Source: Mesorhizobium sp. WSM4311 (GTDB taxonomy: Bacteria > Pseudomonadota > Alphaproteobacteria > Rhizobiales > Rhizobiaceae). Taken from it: DNA of 64,000 nucleotides. Position 1 is the stretch's first letter; the number at the start of each line of letters is the position of its first letter. The translations under genes were made by a program, and so were the position numbers. Location of the stretch: contig NZ_NSFV01000007.1 in NCBI RefSeq assembly GCF_002295115.1, positions 248,001-312,000 on the forward strand, written 5' to 3'. Positions 43,558 through 51,770 of the stretch are shown piece by piece. The notes under the pieces were generated by a model. The model saw nothing but the letters and a program-made list of their open reading frames with translations, ran no database searches and was not told where the DNA came from.

Positions 43558-45900
43558 CTAATTGTTGCTGGCGACCGGTGCCACCAGCGAGGTGATGCGG
43601 CGGATGGCGACACGCCGGTTCTCGCGGTTGGGCGCCGAGGTGTTGACCTTCAGATACTGCTCGCCATAGCCTTGCGTCGTCAGGTTCTCCGGCGGGATGC
43701 CAAAGGCATTGGTCAGCGCTTCGGCAACCGCTTCGGCGCGGCGGTCCGACAGAGCAAGGTTCGCTTCCGGCGTGCCGACGGCGTCGGTGTGGCCCTCGAT
43801 CAGGAAGGTCTCGGCCGGGTTCTTCTTCAGCAGTTTCTCCATGGCGCTAGCGACGCCCTCGAGCTTTTGCACCTCGGTGTCGGAGATCGAGGAGGAGCCG
43901 AATTCGAAGTTCAGCGTGTCGAGGTCGACGCGGCGTGCAATGTCGCGCACGCGGGCCGAACGCTTGACCTCGTCGATCGAATAGAGACGCTGGACCCTCT
44001 CCACCGGCGGCTGGTCGAGGAAGGTGTAGTAGTCGTCGGGACTCTCGACATCCTCCGAATCCAGGATGTAATCGCGGCGCGGGATGGTCAGCCGCATCGG
44101 CGGCAGGTCGTCGCCGGGATCGCGCCAGTCGCCCTCATCCTGATAGTCCCGCTCGTCGACATAGCTCAGCACATATTCGCGCCCATCCGGCGTGATGCGC
44201 GAACGCTGGATGACATCGCCGTAACGGTTGCGGATGGTGACGATCTGGACGCCATTGTCGCGCTGGACCGTCTCGCGTGTACGGCCCTGCGACAGATCCT
44301 CGTAATAGACGTCCTTGGCGCCGCGGTTCATCCGCGAGCCCTCATTGCTCTGCACGATCGTCTGGCCGCCGAGCTGGATGATGACGCGGTCGCCGATCTC
44401 CTTGAGCACGTCGACGCCCTTGGGACGACGGCGGTCGCGGATGTTCTCGTCGGGGGCCCGGTCGAGGCGCTTGCCCTTCTCTTCCGTTACCGGGACGAGC
44501 GTTTCAGGCTTGATCGCTTGCTGGGCTGACTTGTCGTCGGTTGGAGGCGGGCCCTGGTCGACAGGAGCGACCGCCGGCTTCTGGCCCTGGTCGCCGCCTT
44601 GCTGGGCGTTCTGGCCACCATTCTGCTGTTCGCCATTCTGCTGGCCGTTCTGGTCGCCATGCTTGCGGCCGCCGCCCTTGCGCTGGGCATCCTTCTGGCT
44701 GTCGAGGATGGGCGCAGCGTTCTTGTCGGCGGGCGCTTCGCCCTGCACGGGGTTTTCGCCCTGGGCAGGCGCGGCCGCGTTGCCATTGGCGGGCTGTTCA
44801 CCGGTTGCCGGCTTCACGCCATTGGCCGGTTGCTCGCCCGTCGCGGGCTGCTTGCCGGTCTGCGGCTGTTCGCCTGTCGCCGGCTGCTCGCCATTCGCGG
44901 GCTGTTCGCCCGCCGGCTTCCTGCCGTGCTTCTTTGTCTTGTCCTGGGGCTGCTCGCCCTGGACCGGCTGTTCGCCGGCAGGCGCGGGTTCAACCTTCGG
45001 CGTCACTGCTTCGCCGGCCGGAGCTTCTTTCGGCGCAGGGGCGGCTTCCGGCGTCACTGCAGGGGCAGCAGGCGCCTCCTTCTGCTGATCCTGCTTGTGT
45101 TTCCTGCCGGGCTTGATTGGCTGGTTGTCGTTGGCGGGCTGTGTCTCACCAGCCGGAGCCTGTTCGGCCGGCGCCTGCTCGGTCTGCTGTTGGTCGCGCT
45201 TCTTCTTGCGCGGCTGCTGATCTTCGGCGGGTGCCGCCTGTTCGGCCGGTGCCTGTTCGGTCTGCTGCTGCTGGTCGCGCTTCTTCCTGCGCGGCTGCTG
45301 CTCTTCGGCGGGGGCCGCCTGTTCAGCCGGCGCCTGTTCGGTCTGCTGCTGCTGGTCGCGCTTCTTCCTGCGCGGCTGCTGCTCTTCGACGGGTGCCGCC
45401 TGTTCGGCCGGCGCCTGCTCGGTCTGCTGCTGCTGGTCGCGCTTCTTCCTGCGCGGCTGCTGCTCTTCGACGGGTGCCGCCTGTTCGGCCGGCGCCTGCT
45501 CGGCCTGTTGCTGCTGATCGCGCTTCTTCCTGCGCGGCTGTTGCTCTTCGGCGGGTGCCGCCTGCTCGGCCGGCGCCTGCTCGGTCTGCTGCTGCTGTTC
45601 GTGCTTCTTCTTGCGGGGCTGCTGCTCCTCGGCGGGTGGAGCAGGCTGTTCGGCGGCCGGGGCTGCCTGCTCGGCCGGCGCCTGTCGGGCCTGCTGATCG
45701 CGCTTCTTCTTGCGCGGCTGCTCCTGGTCGGCCGGCTGCGCCTCGTCGGTCGGTGCGTCCTGTGCCAGGATCAGCGGCGTTCCACCACCTTGCATGGGGC
45801 CGAACGAGGCACTTCCCTGAAGCGGGAACGCGCCCAACGGCGCGGATGCCATCAACAGGCCAAGTGCGGTGCCTGCCAGAATCCATGGTTGGCGTTTCAT
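43558..45900 (-). CDS. OmpA-family protein with long Gln/Pro/Lys-rich repeats
   Basis: The 780-residue protein has a signal peptide (MKRQPWILAGTALGLLMASA), a long low-complexity region (about residues 45-420) and a C-terminal OmpA peptidoglycan-binding domain (LNFEFGSSSISDTEV, GHTDAVGTPEANLALSDRRAEAV). The low-complexity part holds about seven copies of a 27-residue unit (APAEQAAPAEEQQPRRKKRD...) and a later run of short GEQPA(N/T)G units. It should link the outer membrane or periplasm to the cell wall. I chose the ATG at 45900, with AAGGAG upstream; the frame extends to 46020. Confidence 0.85.
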   Translation of the reverse strand: MKRQPWILAGTALGLLMASAPLGAFPLQGSASFGPMQGGGTPLILAQDAPTDEAQPADQEQPRKKKRDQQARQAPAEQAAPAAEQPAPPAEEQQPRKKKHEQQQQTEQAPAEQAAPAEEQQPRRKKRDQQQQAEQAPAEQAAPVEEQQPRRKKRDQQQQTEQAPAEQAAPVEEQQPRRKKRDQQQQTEQAPAEQAAPAEEQQPRRKKRDQQQQTEQAPAEQAAPAEDQQPRKKKRDQQQTEQAPAEQAPAGETQPANDNQPIKPGRKHKQDQQKEAPAAPAVTPEAAPAPKEAPAGEAVTPKVEPAPAGEQPVQGEQPQDKTKKHGRKPAGEQPANGEQPATGEQPQTGKQPATGEQPANGVKPATGEQPANGNAAAPAQGENPVQGEAPADKNAAPILDSQKDAQRKGGGRKHGDQNGQQNGEQQNGGQNAQQGGDQGQKPAVAPVDQGPPPTDDKSAQQAIKPETLVPVTEEKGKRLDRAPDENIRDRRRPKGVDVLKEIGDRVIIQLGGQTIVQSNEGSRMNRGAKDVYYEDLSQGRTRETVQRDNGVQIVTIRNRYGDVIQRSRITPDGREYVLSYVDERDYQDEGDWRDPGDDLPPMRLTIPRRDYILDSEDVESPDDYYTFLDQPPVERVQRLYSIDEVKRSARVRDIARRVDLDTLNFEFGSSSISDTEVQKLEGVASAMEKLLKKNPAETFLIEGHTDAVGTPEANLALSDRRAEAVAEALTNAFGIPPENLTTQGYGEQYLKVNTSAPNRENRRVAIRRITSLVAPVASNN
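45150..45720 (-). repeat. Tandem 81-bp coding repeat inside the OmpA-family gene
   Basis: About seven near-identical 81-bp units encode the Gln/Lys-rich 27-residue repeat. Units differ by Ala/Val and Thr/Ala swaps and one lost Gln. Such arrays change length by slippage or recombination and are prone to assembly collapse. Confidence 0.85.
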
Positions 45901-46098
45901 CGAAAACTCTCCTTGTGGGGTCCCATCCTTGCCGAAACCGATCTTAGCCCGATTGGTTCCGGTTTGGCGGGGATAGACACCGTACAGGGCGATTGGCCGG
46001 CCTTTTGAAGGCAACTTCATGTCATTCGGGCGGGTTGCGGCCGCATTTCAACCGTCGTCGCGCTTGACCTCGGCGGCGGCTGGGGCCACATCCCCAAA

Positions 46099-46545
46099 AT
46101 GAAAACGCCGTTCTGGAAAACAAAGACGCTGGAGCAGATGAGCCCGGCCGAGTGGGAATCGCTGTGCGATGGCTGCGGTAAATGCTGCCTGTCGAAGCTC
46201 GAGGACGAGGATACCGGCGAGATCTACTGGACCAGTGTCGGCTGCCGGCTGTTCGACGCGCAGACCTGCCGCTGTTCAGACTACGCCAACCGGCTGGCGC
46301 GCGTCCCCGATTGCGTCGGGCTGACGCCGCAGAATGTGCGTACCATCAGCTGGCTGCCAAGCACCTGCGCCTACCGGCTGGTGGCCGAGGGTCGCGACCT
46401 CTATTGGTGGCACCGGCTGGTGTCGGGCAGTGCGGAGACCGTGCATGAGGCCGGCATCTCGATGCGCGGCCGGGTCAAGGCGAGCGAAACCGATCTAGCC
46501 GAGCCCGAAGATTATTTTGACTATATGCTCGACGACGAGCCTTGA
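46099..46545 (+). CDS. YcgN-family cysteine-cluster protein
   Basis: The 148-residue protein contains the UPF0260/YcgN pattern: PFWKTKTLEQMSPAEWESLCDGCGKCCLSKLEDEDTG, then VGCRLFDAQTCRCSDYANR and WLPSTCAYR. The eight or so conserved cysteines probably bind a metal or an Fe-S cluster. The function is unknown. It is divergent from the OmpA-family gene. Confidence 0.92.
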   Translation: MKTPFWKTKTLEQMSPAEWESLCDGCGKCCLSKLEDEDTGEIYWTSVGCRLFDAQTCRCSDYANRLARVPDCVGLTPQNVRTISWLPSTCAYRLVAEGRDLYWWHRLVSGSAETVHEAGISMRGRVKASETDLAEPEDYFDYMLDDEP

Positions 46546-46750
46546 GGTCCGCCTCAATACGGCTCCCGACAAGGAACACGAGCAGGAATTTTTGGGCGCG
46601 CATTGTCCGAAACCTGGCGACGATTTCCTTTTCCCGCCACATGAACCGCAGATGAACGCCGGGTTCGTAAACAGTTCAGCCAGGCTGGCGCATTCTCCCA
46701 TCATCGCTTTCAAGAGGACGGGCACAAGCCCGCAACAAGGAGAGAAGACC

Positions 46751-47137
46751 ATGTTCAACACGGTGAAAACGGCAGCCCTCTCGGCCCTGGTCGGCCTCGG
46801 CGCGCTGACGGCCATTCCTGCCCATGCCGACAGCCTCTATCTCGGCTTCGGCAACAACCAGGATCCGCGCTTCGGCGTCTACACCGGCGACGACGGCTAT
46901 CGGCATCGCCGCGATGAGCGCCGCGACGACTGGCGGGGTGACGATTGGCGCCGCGACGGCTGGCGCCGCGGCTGTTCGCCGGATCGCGCCCTCGACAAGG
47001 CGGAGCGCATGGGCCTCTACCGAGCCCGCATCGTCGACGTCAACCGCCGCGTGGTCAAGGTCATGGGCCGCCAGGACGGCGACCGCGTCGTCATCGTGTT
47101 CGCCAACCAACGCGGTTGCCCGGTTATCTATCGCTGA
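46751..47137 (+). CDS. Secreted hypothetical protein (128 aa)
   Basis: The product has a Sec signal peptide cleaved after AHA (residue 26), an Asp/Arg/Trp-rich middle (RRDERRDDWRGDDWRRDGWRRG) and a compact C-terminal domain (RALDKAERMGLYRARIVDVNRRVVKVMGRQDGDRVVIVFANQRGCPV) with two cysteines likely to form a disulfide. Similar small periplasmic proteins are common in rhizobia but have no assigned function. I chose the ATG at 46751 (GGAGAGAAG upstream), since only this start gives a signal peptide. Confidence 0.8.
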   Translation: MFNTVKTAALSALVGLGALTAIPAHADSLYLGFGNNQDPRFGVYTGDDGYRHRRDERRDDWRGDDWRRDGWRRGCSPDRALDKAERMGLYRARIVDVNRRVVKVMGRQDGDRVVIVFANQRGCPVIYR

Positions 47138-47154
47138 GGCTGCAAATCGGAGCG

Positions 47155-47275
47155 GCATCCTCTTCTTCGAAGATGAGCCTGGAGACATGACCCCTAGGGG
47201 GGGCAGTCTGGAGACACGACCTTCTGCGAAGGTCGGTCTGGAGGCATCATCTTCTTCGAAGATGAGCCTGGACTA
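47155..47275. repeat. Cluster of short hairpin repeats
   Basis: Four small palindromes (two containing CTTCTTCGAAGATGAG, one CGACCTTCTGCGAAGGTCG, one CCCCTAGGGGG) are separated by near-identical linkers CTGGAGACAYGAC or CTGGAGGCATC. The whole reads as a degenerate tandem array of hairpins with a period of about 30 bp, in the 3' region of the secreted protein gene. Confidence 0.6.
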
Positions 47276-47311
47276 GCGGAGCCCCTGTCCCATCGGGCGG
47301 GCGCGGCTCGA

Positions 47312-47345
47312 AAAAGCCCCGCGGGAACGATCCCGCGGGGTTTTT
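47312..47345. terminator. Bidirectional terminator
   Basis: A 10-bp GC stem CCCCGCGGGA / TCCCGCGGGG with loop ACGA has A5 on the left and T5 on the right. It serves both the secreted protein gene and the convergent SIMPL gene. Confidence 0.9.
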
Positions 47346-47408
47346 CATGCGCGCCGGCGGACAATCCATGGCTGGGCGAAGAGCCCCGCCATGGATTGTC
47401 GAAGCTGG

Positions 47409-48119
47409 TTAGTTCAGTTCGAAGGTGACGGTCACCTGGACGTTATAGGCGTTCTCGCCGGCCTGCACCGGCGTCGCGCCTGCCGCGGCGTCGAAAGCCT
47501 TGGCGTTGATCGGCATCGGTGCCGGCCTGATGTTCTGATCCGTGATCTCGAGCACCTTGCCGAGGCTGACGCCGGCCGCCGCGGCAAGCGTCTTGGCCTT
47601 GGCCATGGCGTCGGCCACCGCTTTCTTGCGCGCTTCGGTGACGGTGGCCGCCGGATCGTCATTGGTGAAGGCGATGCCGCCGCCCTGGTTGACGCCGAGC
47701 GAAACAGCCTTGTCGAGGATCTCGCCTGTCTTGTCGATGTCGCGCACGCGCACCGAAAGCGTGTTGGTCACCTGGTAGGCGACGAACTCGGCTTCCTGGC
47801 TCCCGTCGGGTTTGTTGGTGTAGTTGTAGCGCGGGTTGATCTGGATGCCCGCCGTCTGCAGGTCGCGATCCTTGATGCCCGCCGCCTTCATCGCAGCGAT
47901 CACGGCGGCCATGGCGTCGTTGTTGGCATCGAGGGCGGCACGCGCCGTCTTGGCTTCGCGCATCACGCTGAGCGACAGCAAAGCCAGGTCGGGAGGAATG
48001 GTCGCTTCGCCTTCACCCGAAACAATGATGCGGGCGGGCGTCGGCGAATCGGCGGCTCCAGCCATCGCCGGAAAAGCGATTGCAGCGGCGAGCGCGAGGG
48101 GCAAAAGATGTCTGGTCAT
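47409..48119 (-). CDS. SIMPL-domain (DUF541) periplasmic protein
   Basis: The 236-residue protein has a signal peptide cleaved after GAA (about residue 23) and the SIMPL/DUF541 pattern: RIIVSGEGEATIPPDLALLSLSVMREAKTARAALDANN, then QTAGIQINPRYNYTNKPDG and FTNDDPAATVTEARKKAVADAMAKAKTLAAAAG. Family members include BP26/OMP28 of Brucella and a mammalian kinase-interacting protein. It is an exported protein linked to oxidative or envelope stress. A terminator follows. Confidence 0.92.
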   Translation of the reverse strand: MTRHLLPLALAAAIAFPAMAGAADSPTPARIIVSGEGEATIPPDLALLSLSVMREAKTARAALDANNDAMAAVIAAMKAAGIKDRDLQTAGIQINPRYNYTNKPDGSQEAEFVAYQVTNTLSVRVRDIDKTGEILDKAVSLGVNQGGGIAFTNDDPAATVTEARKKAVADAMAKAKTLAAAAGVSLGKVLEITDQNIRPAPMPINAKAFDAAAGATPVQAGENAYNVQVTVTFELN

Positions 48120-48253
48120 GAAAATCTCCTTGGTCTGCGATCCAGTCGCACAGGTCGCGTAGAGCGCGATTATGGGGTGATTTGGGCGATCCGCGAAAGC
48201 CCGTCGGGAAAGCCTTGTGCCGGAAAGCGAAAAACACTAATCCATCCCGCGTG

Positions 48254-48329
48254 GGGCCTGTAGCTCAATGGTTAGAGCCGGCGGCTCATAACCGCTTGGT
48301 TGGGGGTTCGAGTCCCTCCGGGCCCACCA
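48254..48329 (+). tRNA. tRNA-Ile2 (anticodon CAT)
   Basis: The 76-nt gene folds as a full cloverleaf: acceptor GGGCCTG/CGGGCCC, D-arm from AGCTCAATGGTTAGAGC, anticodon stem GGCGG/CCGCT with loop CTCATAA, and T-arm GGGGGTTCGAGTCCCTC, with CCA encoded. Anticodon CAT plus the loop-flanking bases (CTCATAACCGCTTGGT) match the lysidine-modified isoleucine tRNA rather than elongator Met. Its 3' end faces a tyrosine integrase gene. Confidence 0.9.
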
Positions 48330-48350
48330 TTGGCTTTCGCTGCCGTTGAT

Positions 48351-49586
48351 TTAATTGGGTTTTCTGTACTTTTTTGTCCCACTCTCTTCCACCCCCTCCA
48401 AAAGTAGGACATTTTCGTTCTCGTTTCGATCGAATACCAGAAGCGTCCGGGCAGACTGCGCCACTATCCGGCGGCGTGCCTTGCGGATGTAATGATCGGG
48501 CTGCTGATACGTCGTCCAGCCGTAAATCGCCTTCAGCTGTTCATGCGTGGCACCGTTTTCTGCGGCAACGGTGGCGCCTGCCTTGCGGACCCCGTGGGCG
48601 CTGCAGCCCGGGAGCCCCGCTTCATCGCACCATTGGCGCATCTTGTTACCAAGGCCGTTTTCCGAGAAAGGCCGACCATACTCGGTGACGAGGAATGTCA
48701 GGTTGCCGGCCGGGGCGACGGAAAGTTCATCCTCGAGTTCTGGGAGCAGAGGCAGTTCGACGACAATCGCTTCCTTGCGCACCTTGCTCTTGTCGGTCTT
48801 GCCAGGCTTGATCCTGATCCACTTCTCCCAAATCCCGGTATCCTTGTTGCGAACCTGGGTAATGTGTTGTCTGCCGAAGATTGCTGCATCGGACAGTCGC
48901 AAACCTGTGAACATGAAAATCGCCAGCGCCATACGAGCCATGGTGCCGCGCGCATGCCGTTTCTCATACTGGACGATCTCCGACACTTCCCATGAGTGGA
49001 AACCTTCGCCATTGCCCGAAGTCAGGCGCTTTATTCCGTTTGCCGGATTGACCTCGACCATCTCGGCATCCTTGGCCCAAGCGAACATCGCGCTAATGGC
49101 TTTTGTAATATTGTTGGCTGCCCCCGGGGCGTCTGACCGGGTATCACGGAGCTCCTTGACGTGAGCCCGCTTCATGGCCGCGTATGGTAATGAACCCTTC
49201 GTCGAGAAGTCCGGATTGACTGGCCCGCTCAGCGGGTGAGGCAGTTTGCAAACGCCTTCGAGTATTGTTCGTCGTCGAAGCATCGTGCCTTCGCCGACCT
49301 CTGCGCCACCGCGCCGGAAATATTCTTGGCAAAGCCACATCAGACTGCCCCCAGGGGCCACTGGCCTCACTACAGGCCTGACCACATTCTGAGCCGAAGC
49401 ATAAGGAACGCCATCTCGCGCGCAGCGCACTTCTTCGTGGAACTCGGCTGAACCTGGCTTTTCTCGCAGACGGATCTTTCTTCTTCCCGGTGCGCGGAAG
49501 TACAGCCGGATATTGCCGTGCCGATCCCTGTCTTCGACAACGCCTTTCAGATTGAATTTCACCATGGTGCTCGCCACGTCCATCAT
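48351..49586 (-). CDS. Tyrosine-type site-specific integrase
   Basis: The 411-residue protein has the C-terminal phage-integrase catalytic domain with Arg in MFTGLRLSDA, His-x-x-Arg in SAHGVRKAGATVAA, and the tyrosine nucleophile in TTYQQPDHYIRKARR. An N-terminal AP2-like arm-binding part precedes a core-binding domain. It ends 21 bp from the 3' end of tRNA-Ile2, the usual place of an integrase beside its attachment site. I chose an ATG at 49586 that overlaps the upstream stop codon; 49583 and 49565 are alternatives. Confidence 0.92.
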   Translation of the reverse strand: MMDVASTMVKFNLKGVVEDRDRHGNIRLYFRAPGRRKIRLREKPGSAEFHEEVRCARDGVPYASAQNVVRPVVRPVAPGGSLMWLCQEYFRRGGAEVGEGTMLRRRTILEGVCKLPHPLSGPVNPDFSTKGSLPYAAMKRAHVKELRDTRSDAPGAANNITKAISAMFAWAKDAEMVEVNPANGIKRLTSGNGEGFHSWEVSEIVQYEKRHARGTMARMALAIFMFTGLRLSDAAIFGRQHITQVRNKDTGIWEKWIRIKPGKTDKSKVRKEAIVVELPLLPELEDELSVAPAGNLTFLVTEYGRPFSENGLGNKMRQWCDEAGLPGCSAHGVRKAGATVAAENGATHEQLKAIYGWTTYQQPDHYIRKARRRIVAQSARTLLVFDRNENENVLLLEGVEESGTKKYRKPN

Positions 49587-49834
49587 CTGCGATCCCAAGG
49601 ATTATCGCTGGAGGACACGCCGTCAAGTTTGCTGTTGCGGTGTGGTAGCCGCCCGAATGCCTCTGCCAGTTCCTCCACGTCCCAGACATAGCGCTCTTTG
49701 CTGGGCATCCGCGGTTGTGGCATACGGCCATCCGCGACCATCTGGTCGAACGTCGTTGGACTGACGCCGATAGCGACCGCTGCCTGTTCTCGATTAATGC
49801 CGAACAGCAGGAGCCCGCCAAGTGCGCGTTTCAT
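49583..49834 (-). CDS. Excisionase-like helix-turn-helix protein
   Basis: The 83-residue protein has INREQAAVAIGVSPTTFDQMVADGRMPQPRMPSKERYVWDVEELAEAFGRLP, a winged-helix of the MerR/excisionase (AlpA-like) kind. It is translated just before the integrase and overlaps it by four bases, as in integrative elements, where it controls excision direction. I chose the ATG at 49834; the frame is open to 49888. Confidence 0.8.
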   Translation of the reverse strand: MKRALGGLLLFGINREQAAVAIGVSPTTFDQMVADGRMPQPRMPSKERYVWDVEELAEAFGRLPHRNSKLDGVSSSDNPWDRR

Positions 49835-50248
49835 TGCTTTTCTCGCTGCACATCGCCTCGCGGGCTGAGTTCCGCGACAGTGGAGCATTCACCTAAGACA
49901 ATCACGCTACCCTTTCCTTGCAATGCCTGGAATGGATCTGTCCGGCCAATGCGGCAAACGGCGGTAGCGGCGTGAAAATAGGATAGCAGACCGCGGCTGC
50001 GGGGGTTCGAGTCGGGAGACCGCTACATCGCAACACCCACTATCAAAGAGGCTTTCTTCTGCTATCGGCGGCACGCGGGTTAGCCCAAAACTTTCCAATT
50101 TGGGGACAGAGGCTAGCCGATGCCGTCCCAAGGCAGAGGTCACAGGTTCGAATCCCGTCGGGTGCGCTCGACGGGTTCGGGACAACGGAAGCCCACGAAG
50201 AGATTGCGGACGACCGAGTGGGCTCCAACGCGCATCGTTTCCACATGT
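49835..50248. other. Gene-poor gap with tRNA-derived sequence
   Basis: This 414-bp gap between the excisionase-like gene and the HAD gene has no reliable gene. It holds GGGGGTTCGAGTC at 50001-50013, a 13-base match to the T-arm of tRNA-Ile2 at 48302-48314, and a longer tRNA-Arg remnant at 50130-50167. Apparent proteins here (with GFEPVTSA in the minus frame) are known artefacts of translating tRNA. Confidence 0.6.
50130..50167 (+). mobile_element. Partial tRNA-Arg 3' half (attachment-site remnant)
   Basis: This 38-bp segment (AAGGCAGAGGTCACAGG..., ending CGTCGGGTGCGC) matches the anticodon-stem 3' side, T-arm and acceptor of rhizobial tRNA-Arg(CCG), lacking the 5' half and CCA. Partial tRNA 3' ends of this kind mark the far border of elements that integrate in tRNA genes. 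Confidence 0.65.
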
Positions 50249-51022
50249 TCATTCCTTCATGAGGATATCGCCAAGATCGGCGAGGCGCTCGATCACGTGG
50301 TCCGGTCTGAATGGAAACCGCTCCATGTCAGCCCGCGTGCTCACCCCAGTAAGAACAAGGGCCGTCTTCAGACCCGATTCCAATCCGGCGACAACGTCCG
50401 TATCCATCCTGTCGCCGACCATGATCGTATCGGCCGCACCAACTCCCAGGCGTTCCAGCGCGCTTCGCATCATGAACGGGTTAGGCTTGCCAACGAAATA
50501 GGGGTGACGGCCGGTGGCCTTTTCTATCAATGCTGCAACGGCACCGCAGGCAGGATGGAAGCCACGCTCGGTCGGCCCAGTGGCATCCGGATTTGTGGCG
50601 AGGAACCAGGCACCCTTTGCCACGAGCTCGGCGCCGAAGGCGATGTGCTCGTAGTGGTATGATTTTGTGTCGCCAACAACTAAGAACTCGGGAGCAAATT
50701 CGGTTATCCGGCAGCCTGCAGACCGCAAAGCCTCGACCAGCCCATGGTCGCCGATGGCATAGGCGGACGCCCCAGGCTTTTGCAACGCCATGAACCGGGC
50801 AGTCGCGAGCGCCGACGTATAGATGTGCTCGGGCTGTACGGGGAAGCCAACCGCCCGCAAACGCTCGGCATGATCTTCCGGCGTGAAGCGGGAGTTGTTG
50901 GTAAAGATCTGAAACGGCTTGCAGGTGGCGACCAGCCCGGCAACATAATCGACCGAGCCTGCAATCGCCTGGCCGCCCCGGACCAGAACCCCATCCATGT
51001 CGAGCAGATGCGCTATGATCAT
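50249..51022 (-). CDS. HAD-IIA family sugar-phosphatase-like protein
   Basis: The 257-residue protein has HAD motif I HLLDMDGVLVRGG, motif II IFTNNSR, a C2 cap, and late GKPNPFMMRSAL and VGDRMDTDVVAG motifs. This is the NagD/AraL type, dephosphorylating sugar or nucleotide monophosphates. In rhizobia such genes often end sugar ABC operons, but here none is adjacent, so it may be a remnant of one. Confidence 0.88.
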   Translation of the reverse strand: MIIAHLLDMDGVLVRGGQAIAGSVDYVAGLVATCKPFQIFTNNSRFTPEDHAERLRAVGFPVQPEHIYTSALATARFMALQKPGASAYAIGDHGLVEALRSAGCRITEFAPEFLVVGDTKSYHYEHIAFGAELVAKGAWFLATNPDATGPTERGFHPACGAVAALIEKATGRHPYFVGKPNPFMMRSALERLGVGAADTIMVGDRMDTDVVAGLESGLKTALVLTGVSTRADMERFPFRPDHVIERLADLGDILMKE

Positions 51023-51503
51023 CAGATTGCCACCGCTAATATTCTTGGGTCGGCGTGTGGCATAAGTCGCTTCTGGATCACGTGGGTCGTTCCCTTTTCC
51101 GATGGTTGCGCTGGCAATGTACGCACCAAGAGCAATTGGGGAACGGCATCAGATCGCCGGGGCAGCAATTAGGACATTGCGGCCTGCGAAAGGGTCAATT
51201 GCATACCGCTGTCAGATGACGCGGCCATCAATTGTTGTCCGTTTCGGAAGGGTTCGGGTTCATCGACACTAAAGTCGGCGTGGTCGTAAATGGTAGCGCT
51301 AGAGTGAGAGCGCTACCCACTTTCTCTCACTCATTGAACCATCGGTTCCGGCTCGCTGCTACGGGTGATAATGAGGAAGTCGACAGCGTTTCCGCGCATG
51401 GTCGAGGCCGTCGCCCAACAGCGCAGCGGCATTCCGGAATGGCAGCGGAACTGAATCGCGCGCCGATGCTTGAATCGCGTTCGAGTAACTCAGGGGTGAC
51501 GTG
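51023..51503. other. Gap between HAD and DUF982 genes
   Basis: These 481 bp have no convincing gene; short overlapping frames lack families. The main feature is a perfect inverted repeat GGTAGCGCT-AGAGTGAG-AGCGCTACC at 51292-51317. Confidence 0.5.
51292..51317. promoter_or_regulatory. Perfect inverted repeat, possible LacI-type operator
   Basis: Nine-base arms GGTAGCGCT and AGCGCTACC surround an eight-base centre. LacI-family operators in rhizobial sugar operons often read TGGTAGCGCTA. It could be a relic of the control region of the HAD-associated sugar operon. Confidence 0.4.
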
Positions 51504-51770
51504 ATGCAAGACCAGCGTTTCGATATGCCCGTTTCGGTCGCGTTGGGCCGGTCCGGTAACACTGTTTACAAGGTTGAGCGAGTGGCGCAGGCGGCCGATA
51601 TCCTTCTCAATCGTTGGCCGTTCGCGACAGGGAAAAGCCATGTGGCGGCTCGAAAAGCGTGTCTGGCCGCCCTGGAGGGGATCAAAGAAGCTAGTGTGGC
51701 AAGGGCAGCATTCGTGAAGGCCGCGACCGATGCCGACATCTTGCGCGAGAACGACCATGGCCGTGGCTAA
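51504..51770 (+). CDS. DUF982 family protein
   Basis: The 88-residue protein has the DUF982 pattern PVSVALGRSGNTVYKVERVAQAADILLNRWPFATGKSHVAARKACLAALEG. The family is abundant on rhizobial plasmids and islands and has no known function. I use the ATG at 51504, three bases inside a GTG-started frame. It overlaps the next gene by 14 bp. Confidence 0.85.
   Translation: MQDQRFDMPVSVALGRSGNTVYKVERVAQAADILLNRWPFATGKSHVAARKACLAALEGIKEASVARAAFVKAATDADILRENDHGRG

Noticed and set aside
44599..46008. A 469-codon frame opposite the OmpA-family gene
   Set aside because: It is Leu/Arg-rich because it is the complement of the Gln/Lys/Pro repeats; no start or ribosome site supports it.
47155..47275. Possible CRISPR array
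   Set aside because: Repeats are short, differ in their arms and have no unique spacers of constant length; no cas gene is near.
49907..50185. A 92-codon minus-strand frame with GFEPVTSALGRHRL
   Set aside because: This peptide is a well-known artefact of translating tRNA 3' ends, and a tRNA-Arg fragment lies beneath it.
51327..51758. A 143-codon minus-strand frame opposite the DUF982 gene
   Set aside because: DUF982 on the plus strand has the recognised family pattern; the minus frame has none.
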